Notes under the pieces: model-generated
Told to the model about the DNA's origin: nothing
Database searches by the model: none
The model's input: the letters and a program-made list of their open reading frames with translations, nothing else
Program-made: the position numbers and the translations under genes
DNA from: Blastococcus fimeti
Lineage (GTDB): Bacteria > Actinomycetota > Actinomycetes > Mycobacteriales > Geodermatophilaceae
Length of the DNA stretch: 64,000 nt
Direction: 5' to 3'
NCBI GenBank assembly: GCA_900102115.1
Contig: FNAW01000001.1
Span: 372,001-436,000, forward strand
Shown here: positions 18,062-26,200 of the stretch, one piece after another
Numbering within the stretch: the first letter of the stretch is position 1
Layout of the letters: every line of letters begins with the position of its first letter

Positions 18062-19789
18062 GTGGCCACCCCGAGCTCGACGGCCGTCGACGAGCCCTCG
18101 TCGGCGGAGGTGGCGCCCGCGCGCCCGTCGCGGCACGGGCGCTGGGCGCTCCTGGTCGCGGCGCTGGCCGTGGCGGCCGCGTTCGGTGCGACCGTCGTCC
18201 GGGTCCTGACCGACGTGGACGACGGGTTCCGCTTCGGCGGCGACCAGGCCCTGACCGGGCTGTCGGTGCACGAGGCGAGCACGTTCGACCGCGACCTCGG
18301 CCCGTACTCGCGCTACGGCTGGTCGCATCCGGGGCCGCTGTGGTTCTACCTGCTGGCCCCGCCGATGCGGATCCTCGGCGGCGACGACGTCGCACTCATG
18401 GCCGCCGGCGTGCTGGTCAACGGGCTGCTGGCGGTCGCCGTCGTGCTCGCCGTGCACCGGGCGGGGCGCCCGCTGCTGACCCTCGCCGTCGCCGCCGCCG
18501 TCCTGGCGTTCGTCCTGCGCATGCCCGCGGAGATGTTCGTCGACGTGTGGAGCCCCTACGCGCTGCTGATGGGGACGCTGCTCTTCCTCGTGCTCGCCGC
18601 GCGCGTGCACTCGGGCAGCTGGCCGACGCTGCTGGGCATGCTGCTCGCCGGCAGCTTCCTGGCCCAGACCCACGTCGGCACCGCACCCCTCGTCGCGGTC
18701 GTCAGCGCGACCGCCGGTGTCTCGTTCGTCCTGGCCCGCCGCGCCCTCCGCGCGACCGCGGAGCCCGGCGACGGTCCCGGCGACGGTCCCGGCGAGCGAC
18801 GGCGGGCACGGCCGGGCCGCTGGACGGTCGTGCTGGGCGTGCTGCTCGTGGCGGTCTGGATCCCGCCGGTCGTCGAGCAGCTCTCCTCCCCGCTGCGGGA
18901 GGGCAACCTGGTCCGGCTGGTCACCTTCTTCCTGGGCCACGAGGAGCCCGGTGGCCGGCCGACGCCGCCCCAGGCCCTGATCGCCGTGGGCCGCGTCCTC
19001 TCCATGACGCCCTACGACTGGGGCCCCGGCCCGTGGGAGATGGACGTCTCCACCCTGCCGGCACCGGTGGCCCTCGTCCTGGCCGCGCAGGCACTGGCCG
19101 CGGTGGCCCTGGTGCTGCTGGGCCGGCGCTGGGGATCGCGCGCCGGCACCTGGTGGGGCGCCGTGCTGTGCGCGGCGCTGGCGGCGGCGGTCGTCTCCGC
19201 CGTCACCGTCACCGGCGTCCTCTACTGGTACCTCATCGTCTGGGTCGCGGTGCTGCCCGTTGCCACCGCGATCGGCGTGCTGCACCTCGTCCTCGACCGG
19301 GTGGCCGCGGGACGCGACGGGACGCCGGCCCCCCGGCTCGTCCTCGACCGCGCACCGTTCCTGCTCCCCCTCGCGGTCGTCCTGGTGGCCGGGTCCGTGC
19401 TGGCCGCGATGGCGCTGGGCGAGGCGGCCGAGGAGCGGCCGACCACGTACGGCGTCGTCGAGGCGTCCCGGTTGGTCGACGACGCCCTCGACGACGTCGA
19501 CACCCGCGAGGTGCACGTGGACATCGAGACGCCGGCGCTGTGGCCGGTCGCGGCCGGCGTGGTCAACGAGCTGGTCGCCGACGGCCTCGACGTCACCGTG
19601 GACCGCGGCTCCGAGGAGCTCTTCGGCGCCGACCGGGTGAGCGCCGGCGACGAGCCGGTGGACCTGGTCCTCGTCGCCACCGGATCCCGGGAGCACGACC
19701 GGCTCCTCCGGGACGCCGACGTCACCGACGTCGGCTCGGCGCCCACGGAGTGGGGGCCCGCCTCGGTCCTGCTCCGCGTGTCCGACTAG
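18062..19789 (+). CDS. Multi-spanning membrane protein, probable GT-C glycosyltransferase
   Basis: A 575-residue polytopic protein beginning 12 bases after the methyltransferase. After a cytoplasmic N-terminus and a first helix it has an extracytoplasmic loop with FGGDQALTGLSVHEAST and YGWSHPGPLWFYLLAPPMRI. This acidic loop followed by a helix resembles lipid-phosphate-sugar-dependent GT-C enzymes (GT39/GT83-like). About ten further helices follow, then a soluble C-terminal domain of ~120 residues (REVHVDIETPALWPVAAGV). It probably adds a sugar to the polymer outside the membrane. The GTG at 18062 is the only start near the previous stop; no strong ribosome binding site is seen. Confidence 0.7.
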   Translation: MATPSSTAVDEPSSAEVAPARPSRHGRWALLVAALAVAAAFGATVVRVLTDVDDGFRFGGDQALTGLSVHEASTFDRDLGPYSRYGWSHPGPLWFYLLAPPMRILGGDDVALMAAGVLVNGLLAVAVVLAVHRAGRPLLTLAVAAAVLAFVLRMPAEMFVDVWSPYALLMGTLLFLVLAARVHSGSWPTLLGMLLAGSFLAQTHVGTAPLVAVVSATAGVSFVLARRALRATAEPGDGPGDGPGERRRARPGRWTVVLGVLLVAVWIPPVVEQLSSPLREGNLVRLVTFFLGHEEPGGRPTPPQALIAVGRVLSMTPYDWGPGPWEMDVSTLPAPVALVLAAQALAAVALVLLGRRWGSRAGTWWGAVLCAALAAAVVSAVTVTGVLYWYLIVWVAVLPVATAIGVLHLVLDRVAAGRDGTPAPRLVLDRAPFLLPLAVVLVAGSVLAAMALGEAAEERPTTYGVVEASRLVDDALDDVDTREVHVDIETPALWPVAAGVVNELVADGLDVTVDRGSEELFGADRVSAGDEPVDLVLVATGSREHDRLLRDADVTDVGSAPTEWGPASVLLRVSD

Positions 19790-19913
19790 CACACCCGGCA
19801 CGGGACGCCCGGGCGCCGGGACGGTTGTGGCGTGGCGTGACGGAACGGTCAGGTGGTCAACGGCCGCGGACGCCGCGACAGCTCCGTTCCACGGTTCCCG
19901 GCGCACGCGGCCC

Positions 19914-19919
19914 TACCCT
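19914..19919 (+). promoter_or_regulatory. Candidate -10 element for the LCP gene
   Basis: TACCCT lies 73 bases before the ATG. The leader carries GTGAGGACG as ribosome binding site. The 203-bp gap also has an inverted pair GGAACGG (19842) and CCGTTCC (19884) of unknown meaning. Confidence 0.3.
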
Positions 19920-19992
19920 GGGATCGACTTCGCCGCGGGACCCTGGCTCCCGAATGCTCCACCGAGCCGGCCCGCCCGACGTGAGGACGCGC

Positions 19993-21528
19993 ATGACCGA
20001 CAACGCCGACCGCCCCGGCGCCGGACGCCCCCTCCCGGCCCGGCTGGACCCGCGCGCCGGCGTGCCCTCGCGCCGCGAGCGCCGGGCCGACGCCCGGGCC
20101 GAGCGGGGTGACGGCGGGCGCCGCCGGGCCGTGACGGCCGGGCGGATCGTCACCGCGCTCGCCTCCACCGTGCTGCTGGCCGGCAGTGGCTGGGGCTGGT
20201 ACCTCGGTCAGGTCGCCGACGCGAGCATGAACCGCACCGACGCCATCCCGGAGAGCGGCAACGAGGGCATCGGCGACGCGATGAACCTGCTGCTCGTCGG
20301 CAGCGACAGCCGGGCGAGCGCGAGCGAGGCCGAGCTCGCCCAGCTCAACACCACCGCGAACGACGGCACCAACACCGACACGATGATCCTGGTGCACGTG
20401 CCGGCCGACGGGTCCGAGGCGTCCTTCGTCTCGTTCCCGCGCGACTCCTTCGTGGAGATCCCCGGCTACGGCACGCACAAGCTCAACGCCGCCTACGCCT
20501 ACGGCTACTACCAGGAGGCCGGTGACGACGCCTCGGACGCCGAGCGCCAGGCCTCCGGCGCACAGCTGCTCATCAAGACCATCAGCGGCCTGACCGGGCT
20601 GTCGATCGACCACTACGCCGAGGTCGACCTGCTCGGGTTCTTCAAGCTCTCCGAGGTCGTCGGCGGCGTCGAGGTCAACCTCTGCGCACCCGCCCAGGAC
20701 AAGGATTCCGGCGTCGACCTCCCGGCCGGCGTGCAGACGATCCAGGGCGAGCAGGCCCTGGCCTTCGTCCGGCAGCGGCACGGCCTCCCCGGCGGCGACT
20801 TCGACCGGATCGTCCGCCAGCAGACGTTCATGGCCGGGATGATCCGGAAGATGATGTCGGACAACGTGCTGCTGGACCTCGGCAAGCAGCGCCGGCTGGT
20901 CGAGGCCGCCGCGGACGCGATGACGGTCGACGAGGACCTGAAGCTCCTCGACCTGGCGGCGCAGATGCAGTCGGTGAAGCCCGACAGCATCCAGTTCCAG
21001 ACGGTGCCCAACCTGGGCACCGACCGGGACCCGGACGCCGGCTCCATCGTCCGGCTGGAGGACCCGAAGGCGCTGAAGGCATTCTTCGCCGACCTGTCCG
21101 CCGAGCCGGAGCCCGCGCCCGGCACCACTCCCCCGGCGGCGGAGCCCGTCGCCGAGCCCGTGCCGGCCGCCGACGTGTCCGTCGCGGTCTACAACGGCTC
21201 GGGCACCTCGGGCCTGGCCGCCTCCACCGCCACGGAGCTCGAGGAGCAGGGCTTCCCGATCGCCACCACGGGGAACGCGGACAGCCGGGACTACGAGGCC
21301 ACCGAGATCCGCCACGCCGCCGGCGACGAGACGCTGGCCGCGACCCTGGCCGCGGCCATCCCCGGCGCCGTCGTCGTCGCGTCCGACGAGCCGGCGAAGG
21401 GCACCGTGCACCTGGTCCTGGGCGCGGACTTCAACGGCGTCGGGCAGCCCGTCACCGCCCCGGAGCCCACGGCGCCCGCCGTGCCCGAGGACACGTTCAC
21501 GGCCGCGGACACCGGCTGCATCAACTGA
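19993..21528 (+). CDS. LytR-CpsA-Psr (LCP) family glycopolymer ligase with LytR_C domain
   Basis: A 511-residue membrane-anchored protein. A basic cytoplasmic N-terminus precedes one helix near residues 50-70. The LCP domain has MNLLLVGSDSR (D105/R107), NTDTMILVHVP, FPRDSFVEIPGYGTHKLNAAY and GDFDRIVRQQTF, the residues that bind the polyprenyl pyrophosphate of the substrate. A Pro/Glu/Ala linker leads to a LytR_C domain (VAVYNGSGTSGLAASTA). LCP enzymes move glycopolymers from a lipid carrier onto peptidoglycan; this one closes the polysaccharide locus and abuts the arabinan genes, so either polymer could be its cargo. A strong palindromic terminator follows. Confidence 0.93.
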   Translation: MTDNADRPGAGRPLPARLDPRAGVPSRRERRADARAERGDGGRRRAVTAGRIVTALASTVLLAGSGWGWYLGQVADASMNRTDAIPESGNEGIGDAMNLLLVGSDSRASASEAELAQLNTTANDGTNTDTMILVHVPADGSEASFVSFPRDSFVEIPGYGTHKLNAAYAYGYYQEAGDDASDAERQASGAQLLIKTISGLTGLSIDHYAEVDLLGFFKLSEVVGGVEVNLCAPAQDKDSGVDLPAGVQTIQGEQALAFVRQRHGLPGGDFDRIVRQQTFMAGMIRKMMSDNVLLDLGKQRRLVEAAADAMTVDEDLKLLDLAAQMQSVKPDSIQFQTVPNLGTDRDPDAGSIVRLEDPKALKAFFADLSAEPEPAPGTTPPAAEPVAEPVPAADVSVAVYNGSGTSGLAASTATELEEQGFPIATTGNADSRDYEATEIRHAAGDETLAATLAAAIPGAVVVASDEPAKGTVHLVLGADFNGVGQPVTAPEPTAPAVPEDTFTAADTGCIN

Positions 21529-21563
21529 GGTCCGGCCGGCGCCCCGCGCGCCGGCCGAACGCG

Positions 21564-21599
21564 AGAGGGCCCCGACCGCAGCTGCGGTCGGGGCCCTCT
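21564..21599. terminator. Perfect 36-nt palindromic bidirectional terminator
   Basis: The sequence from agagggcccc to its exact complement forms an uninterrupted 18-bp inverted repeat. It sits midway between the convergent LCP gene and dprE2, so it can stop transcription from both sides. There is no U-run. Confidence 0.85.
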
Positions 21600-21613
21600 G
21601 CCGTGCGGGGAGC

Positions 21614-22369
21614 TCAGAAGGGCAGGCGGCGGAAGACCGCGCGCGGCGTGTGCCGCAGGCCGCTCATGACGAAGCGCATCGCGCCCGGCACCCAGACCGT
21701 GTGCCGGCCCTTGCGGACGCCGGTGACGATCGCCTCGGCGACCGCCTCGGGCGTCGTGGACAGCGGCGCCTCCGGCAGGCCCTCGGTCATCTTCGACCGG
21801 ACGAAGCCCGGGCGGACCACGAGCACCGAGACCCCGGTGCCCACGAGCGAGTCGGCCAGACCGGAGTAGAAGGCGTCGACGCCGGCCTTGGTCGAGCCGT
21901 AGACGTAGTTGGACCGGCGGGCCCGCTCACCGGCGACCGACGACAGCGCGACGATCGCCCCGTGCCCCTGGCTGCGCATCCGGTTGGCCAGCACCGTGCC
22001 GACGACGACCGGCGCCACGTAGTTGACCTGCCCGAGCGCGGCCGCGGCAGCGGGATCGGTGGCGAGGGCGTCCTGGTCGCCGAGCTGGCCGAAGGCGACC
22101 ACGGCGACGTCGATGTCACCGCCGGCCGCGGCGGCCGCGACCATGCGCTCGGGCGAGCCCGCGTCGTCGGCGTCGAAGTCGACGACCTCGACCGCCGCAC
22201 CGGCGCCGGTCAGCTCCGCGGCGACGGCCGCCCGCCGCGGGGTGTCACGGGCGGCGACGACGACGCGCAGCGGCCGCTCCTGCAGGTACCGCCGCGCGGT
22301 CGCGACCGCGATGTCGGAGGTGCCGCCGACGAGCAGCAGCGAGCTCGGGGATCCGAGGGCGTCGATCAC
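21614..22369 (-). CDS. dprE2: Decaprenylphospho-2-keto-arabinose reductase (DprE2)
   Basis: A 251-residue classical SDR. It has LLLVGGTSDIAVATA, the TGxxxGxG-like dinucleotide site in the form typical of DprE2, then VVAFGQLGD, IVALSSVAGERARRSN and the catalytic YVYGSTKAG. It reduces the keto intermediate made by DprE1, giving decaprenylphosphoryl-arabinose, the donor for arabinan synthesis. The GTG at 22369 overlaps the dprE1 stop (GTGA), as expected for partners. Order and size match the mycobacterial pair (Rv3790-Rv3791). Confidence 0.92.
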   Translation of the reverse strand: MIDALGSPSSLLLVGGTSDIAVATARRYLQERPLRVVVAARDTPRRAAVAAELTGAGAAVEVVDFDADDAGSPERMVAAAAAGGDIDVAVVAFGQLGDQDALATDPAAAAALGQVNYVAPVVVGTVLANRMRSQGHGAIVALSSVAGERARRSNYVYGSTKAGVDAFYSGLADSLVGTGVSVLVVRPGFVRSKMTEGLPEAPLSTTPEAVAEAIVTGVRKGRHTVWVPGAMRFVMSGLRHTPRAVFRRLPF

Positions 22370-23721
22370 AGGGAGAGCCTCCTGGCCAGGTCGGACGTGA
22401 AGACGCCGTCGGGGTCGACGCGCCGGCGGACGGCGCGGAAGTCGTCGAGCCGCGGGTACATCGTCGCGAAGGTCTCCGGGCGGACCCGGGAGTCCTTGGC
22501 GAGGTAGGTCCGGCCCTCGGCGGCGACGACGACCTCGTCGAGGGAGTCGAGCAGGCCGGCCAGCCCCTTCATCACGGGGATGTCCAGCGCGAGGGTCCAG
22601 CCGGGCGAGGGGTAGGACAGCATGCCGGGGTTGCCGGGGCCGAAGCGCTTGAGCACGGCGAGGAAGGACGCCGTCCCGAACGAGCTGAGCCGGTCCAGCA
22701 CCTCCCGCATGGCCTCCTCCTGCCCGAAGGGCACGGTGACCTGGTACTGCACGAAGCCGCGCGGGCCGTAGATGCGGTTCCACCCGCCCACCGCGTCGAG
22801 CGGGTGGAAGAAGGTGGGGATGCTCTGCAGCTGGTCCCGCTTCCGCTTGGGTGCCTTGCGGTACCAGACCTCGTTGAACGCGGCGACCGTGGCCAGGTTC
22901 AGCAGCCCCGGCGGGAAGACGTCGGGCACCGAGATCTTGATCGAGCCGTGGTACCTGAGCGGGTCCGCCCGCCGCTTCGGCGGCAGTTCGTCGAGCGTCG
23001 CGAAGCGGCCACGGGTGACGACCGAGCGGCCCATCCGCTTGCCCTTGGCGAGGGTGTCGATCCAGGCCACCGAGTACTCGTAGAGGTGGTCGGTCTCGCT
23101 GAGCAGCGTCATGAGCGAGTCGAGGTCCGGGGTGCGGTCGGTGTCGACCAGGCAGCGCGAGGACTCGATCGGCTTCAGCTGCACCTGGGCGCGCAGGATG
23201 ACGCCGGTCAGGCCCATGCCGCCGGCGGTGGCCCAGAAGAGGTCCGGGTCCTGGTCGGGGCCGACCCGGCGGACCTCGCCGTCGGCGGTGAGCAGGTCCA
23301 GCCAGCGGACGTGCTGGGCGAAGCTGCCGGCCACGTGGTGGTTCTTGCCGTGGATGTCGGCGCCGATCGCCCCGCCGACCGTCACCAGCCGCGTGCCGGG
23401 GGTCACCGGCACGAAGAAGCCCTGAGGGACGAATCGGTTCATGAGCTCGTCGAGCGAGATGCCCGCCTCGACGTCGACCAGGCCGGTCTCCGGGTCGAAG
23501 GCCAGCACCGCATCGGCCGCGGTCATGTCGAGCACGTGGCCGCCGGCGTTCTGCGCCGCGTCGCCGTAGCTGCGCGCCAGGCCCCGGGCCACCACGCCAC
23601 GCCCGGAGGCCGCCGCGGCCGCGAGGACGGCGCGCACCTCGGCGTCGTCGTGCACGGGGGTGAGCACGGCGGGCGTGGGGGCCGTGCGGCCCCAGCCGTT
23701 GAGCAGAGTGGTGTCAGACAT
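22366..23721 (-). CDS. dprE1: Decaprenylphospho-ribose 2'-oxidase (DprE1)
   Basis: A 451-residue FAD-dependent oxidase of the VAO family, catalysing the first step of epimerising decaprenylphospho-ribose to the arabinose form. The FAD domain shows GRGVVARGLARSYGDAAQNAG, then TPGTRLVTVGGAIGADIHGK and ATAGGMGLTG. The C-terminal part has GPGNPGMLSYPSPGW, and AKDSRV before the final RRRVDPDGVFTSDLARR. The residue equivalent to the benzothiazinone-targeted cysteine (Mtb Cys387, in GWNICVDFP) is Ala378 here (GWTLALDIP). The ATG overlaps the ubiA end by 8 nt. Confidence 0.94.
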   Translation of the reverse strand: MSDTTLLNGWGRTAPTPAVLTPVHDDAEVRAVLAAAAASGRGVVARGLARSYGDAAQNAGGHVLDMTAADAVLAFDPETGLVDVEAGISLDELMNRFVPQGFFVPVTPGTRLVTVGGAIGADIHGKNHHVAGSFAQHVRWLDLLTADGEVRRVGPDQDPDLFWATAGGMGLTGVILRAQVQLKPIESSRCLVDTDRTPDLDSLMTLLSETDHLYEYSVAWIDTLAKGKRMGRSVVTRGRFATLDELPPKRRADPLRYHGSIKISVPDVFPPGLLNLATVAAFNEVWYRKAPKRKRDQLQSIPTFFHPLDAVGGWNRIYGPRGFVQYQVTVPFGQEEAMREVLDRLSSFGTASFLAVLKRFGPGNPGMLSYPSPGWTLALDIPVMKGLAGLLDSLDEVVVAAEGRTYLAKDSRVRPETFATMYPRLDDFRAVRRRVDPDGVFTSDLARRLSL

Positions 23722-24697
23722 CGAAGACTCCCAACGCCATGGTCACGACCCACAGCACACCGAGGCAGAGCAGGACGCGGTCGTGCAGGACGATCTCCTC
23801 GGGCGCACCGGCGGCACCCTTGTCGACGTCCACGGCGTACCGCAGGATCGCCATCACGAACGGGGCGATGGAGATGGTCGACCACGGGACGCCGTCCTGG
23901 ATCTCCCCCATCTCGAAGGCCCACAGGCTGTAGGCGGTGACCGCCACGCCCGCGGACAGGCTCCACACGAAGCGCAGGTAGCTGGCCGAGTACTCCTTGA
24001 GCGTCTTGCGCGTGGCGGCGGCGTCGCCGACCAGCACGAGCTCGGAGTACCGCTTGCCGGCCACCATGAACAGCGAGCCGAAGGCGGCCACCAGCAGGAA
24101 CCACTGCGAGAGCAGCAGGCCGGCAGCGACACCACCGGCGATGCCGCGCAGCAGGAACCCGGAGGCGACGACGGCGAGGTCGATCACCGGCTGGTTCTTG
24201 AGGAACACGCAGTAGGCGAGCTGGATGACCACGTAGCTGGCGAGGACGAAGGCCAGTTCCGGCCGGGTCAGCAGCACCGCGGCGACCAGCGCGACGGTGA
24301 AGAGCACGGCGGCCATGACCACCGCCAGCCACGGGGGCACGATGCCGGCGGCGATCGGCCGGAACCGCTTGCGCGGGTGCCGGCGGTCCTCCTCGACGTC
24401 GATCGTGTCGTTCACCAGGTACACGGCCGAGGCGGCCAGGCAGAACAGCACGAAGGCGACGGCGGTCGGCCGCATCACCTCGGCGTTGAAGATCTCCCCG
24501 GCGGCCAGCGGCGCGGCCAGCACCAGGACGTTCTTGACCCACTGCCGCGGGCGGAGGGCCCGGACCAGGCCCCAGCCGAAGCTGCCCCGGAAACCGGGGA
24601 GCCGAGGCGGGAGCGGTGGCGCCGAGGACTCCTCGGCGAGCTCGCCCGGCGTCGCCTCGGGCGCCGGTGCGGGGGTCGACTGGGGGTGCACGGTCAC
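23714..24697 (-). CDS. ubiA: Decaprenyl-phosphate phosphoribosyltransferase (UbiA family)
   Basis: A 327-residue intramembrane prenyltransferase-fold enzyme. After a Pro-rich cytoplasmic start it has RPRQWVKNVLVLAAPLAAG, then the first acidic motif NDTIDVEEDRRHP and a second aspartate motif in the KRYSEL/FLKNQPVIDL region, with about nine helices. It joins PRPP to decaprenyl phosphate to give decaprenylphosphoryl-5-phosphoribose (Rv3806c role). The GTG at 24697 overlaps the stop of the PAP2 gene (GTGA), and its own stop overlaps dprE1, so the arabinose-donor genes form one coupled operon in pathway order apart from the phosphatase. Confidence 0.92.
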   Translation of the reverse strand: MTVHPQSTPAPAPEATPGELAEESSAPPLPPRLPGFRGSFGWGLVRALRPRQWVKNVLVLAAPLAAGEIFNAEVMRPTAVAFVLFCLAASAVYLVNDTIDVEEDRRHPRKRFRPIAAGIVPPWLAVVMAAVLFTVALVAAVLLTRPELAFVLASYVVIQLAYCVFLKNQPVIDLAVVASGFLLRGIAGGVAAGLLLSQWFLLVAAFGSLFMVAGKRYSELVLVGDAAATRKTLKEYSASYLRFVWSLSAGVAVTAYSLWAFEMGEIQDGVPWSTISIAPFVMAILRYAVDVDKGAAGAPEEIVLHDRVLLCLGVLWVVTMALGVFDV

Positions 24698-25227
24698 GCC
24701 TTCCTGCCTGCGTCTCGGGTCGTGCGGCGCCGCACGACCGTGGCCACGCCGGCGCCGAGGGCGGCGCCCGCCACCACGTCCGACGGATAGTGGACGCCCA
24801 GGAGCACCCGGGAGACCAGCATGACGAGGGTCACCGCGGCCATCGGCGGCCCGCCGACCATGGGCCCGAACCCGACGGCCGCCGCGGCGGTGGAGCAGCT
24901 GTGCGCGCTCGGGAAGGACAGCCGACTCGGCGTCCCGACCAGCGCCGGGACGTCCTCCAGCGAGGGCCGGACCCGGCGCACCACGCGCTTGACCGCCACA
25001 CCGGCGGCGTGCGCGGCCAGGACACCGGCGACCCCGGACACCCACTCGCCGCGACGGTGACCGGTGGCCCAGCCGGCGGCGCCCAGCGCCAGCCAGCCCA
25101 GGGCGTGCTCGCCGAAGTGGGACAGCCCCCGGGCGACCGGCACGGCCGGGGTGTGCCCGAGCGCGCGGCGCGTCGAGCGCAGGACCGCGTGGTCGATCCG
25201 GGTGAGGGCAGCGCTCGGTGCGGTCAT
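24694..25227 (-). CDS. PAP2 phosphatase, probable decaprenylphosphoryl-5-phosphoribose phosphatase
   Basis: A 177-residue membrane phosphatase with all three PAP2 motifs: K80-X6-RP (KRVVRRVRP), PSAH at 106-109 and SR-X5-H-X3-D at 139-150 (SRVLLGVHYPSD). It removes the 5-phosphate between the UbiA and DprE1 steps (the position of Rv3807c next to ubiA). Longer in-frame starts exist, but the ATG at 25227 matches the family start, and a TACAGT hexamer nine bases upstream fits a near-leaderless mRNA. It is the first gene of the PAP2-ubiA-dprE1-dprE2 operon. Confidence 0.88.
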   Translation of the reverse strand: MTAPSAALTRIDHAVLRSTRRALGHTPAVPVARGLSHFGEHALGWLALGAAGWATGHRRGEWVSGVAGVLAAHAAGVAVKRVVRRVRPSLEDVPALVGTPSRLSFPSAHSCSTAAAAVGFGPMVGGPPMAAVTLVMLVSRVLLGVHYPSDVVAGAALGAGVATVVRRRTTRDAGRKA

Positions 25228-25318
25228 CGAGCGTCGACTGTAGACGGGCGGCGGCGCCGTCGCCGGGACGACGCGGGGCGGAACGCTCCGTCGCAACCCG
25301 CCCTGCCACTCTTGTCGC
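25228..25318. promoter_or_regulatory. Divergent promoter region, arabinose-donor operon and TIGR03089 gene
   Basis: On the minus strand TACAGT (25242-25237) lies nine bases before the PAP2 ATG. On the plus strand CACTCT (25307-25312) lies six bases before the GTG at 25319. Both spacings suit leaderless or near-leaderless transcripts. Confidence 0.4.
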
Positions 25319-26164
25319 GTGTCCACCACCCCGCCCCTCGCCCCCGGCGCCGGACGCCCGCAGGAGACGCTGCCGGCAGGTCTCCTGGCGGCCGCGCTGC
25401 GCCGGTCCCCGGCCACCCCGCTGCTCACCTCCTACGACGACGCGACCGACGCGCGGGTCGAGCTCTCGGCGGCGACGCTGGCCAACTGGGTGGCCAAGAC
25501 GGCCAACCTGCTGCAGGACGAGTGCGACGTCGGCCCGGGCAGCACGGTCGCGCTGGCCCTGCCGGTGCACTGGCAGACGGCGGCGGTCCTGCTGGGCGCC
25601 TGGAGCTGCGGGGCGGCGGTGCTCGACACCGCGCTGGAGGACGAGGGCCGTGCGGCCGGCGCGGACGTCGTGCTCGCCGCCCAGGACCGGTTGCCGGCGC
25701 TCGAGGAGGCGCACGACGACACCTCCGCGACCGAGCTGTGGGGGCTGTCGCTGCACCCGCTGGGCCTGGGCATGACCGGCTACGCGGGCACCGCCCGTGA
25801 CTTCGCCGTCGAGGTGCGCACCCACGGGGACGTGTTCTTCCCCTACCAGGAGCCCGACCCGGCCGATCCCGGTCTGCTGGTCGGCGAGGCGTCGCTGAGC
25901 CTCGGCAGCCTGACCACGGCGGCCGCCGAACTCGCCGGCCGGCTCGGCCTGACCGAGGGCGACCGCGTCCTGGTCGACGAGCGGACCGCCGCGGAGGCCG
26001 GCCCGGTCGCGTGGCTGCTCGCGCCACTGGCCGCCGGCGCCTCCCTCGTCCTGTGCCGCAACGCGGCACCCGACCGGCTGGCGTCGCGGGCCGCCGCGGA
26101 GCGGGTGACGGCCACCCTCGGGGTGCGGATCGACGGCGTCCGCGAACTCGGCCGCAGCGGCTGA
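25319..26164 (+). CDS. TIGR03089 family protein (truncated adenylate-forming-like)
   Basis: A 281-residue actinobacterial protein of the TIGR03089 type, which resembles an N-terminal fragment of acyl-CoA synthetases. It has SAATLANWVAKTANLLQDE, GSTVALALPVHWQTAAVLLGAW, and later GLTEGDRVLVDERTAAEAGP. The P-loop-like AMP-binding motif and the C-terminal lid of real AMP-forming ligases are absent, so activity is doubtful. In other actinobacteria it also lies beside cell-wall genes. Here it stands between the arabinose-donor operon and the arabinosyltransferase. Function is unknown. Confidence 0.75.
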   Translation: MSTTPPLAPGAGRPQETLPAGLLAAALRRSPATPLLTSYDDATDARVELSAATLANWVAKTANLLQDECDVGPGSTVALALPVHWQTAAVLLGAWSCGAAVLDTALEDEGRAAGADVVLAAQDRLPALEEAHDDTSATELWGLSLHPLGLGMTGYAGTARDFAVEVRTHGDVFFPYQEPDPADPGLLVGEASLSLGSLTTAAAELAGRLGLTEGDRVLVDERTAAEAGPVAWLLAPLAAGASLVLCRNAAPDRLASRAAAERVTATLGVRIDGVRELGRSG

Positions 26165-26187
26165 CGGGCCGTGCGCGGAGTCACACC

Positions 26188-26193
26188 TACACT
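26188..26193 (+). promoter_or_regulatory. Candidate leaderless -10 element for the arabinosyltransferase
   Basis: TACACT is followed by seven bases and GTG at 26201. This argues for that GTG rather than the in-frame GTG at 26171, which would lie upstream of the promoter. Confidence 0.5.
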
Positions 26194-26200
26194 CCCCGGC

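Noticed and set aside
18340..21528. 1062-codon plus-strand frame suggesting a giant fusion
   Set aside because: The first half is an out-of-frame shadow of the membrane glycosyltransferase. The real LCP protein starts at 19993 with a ribosome binding site and conserved N-terminus.
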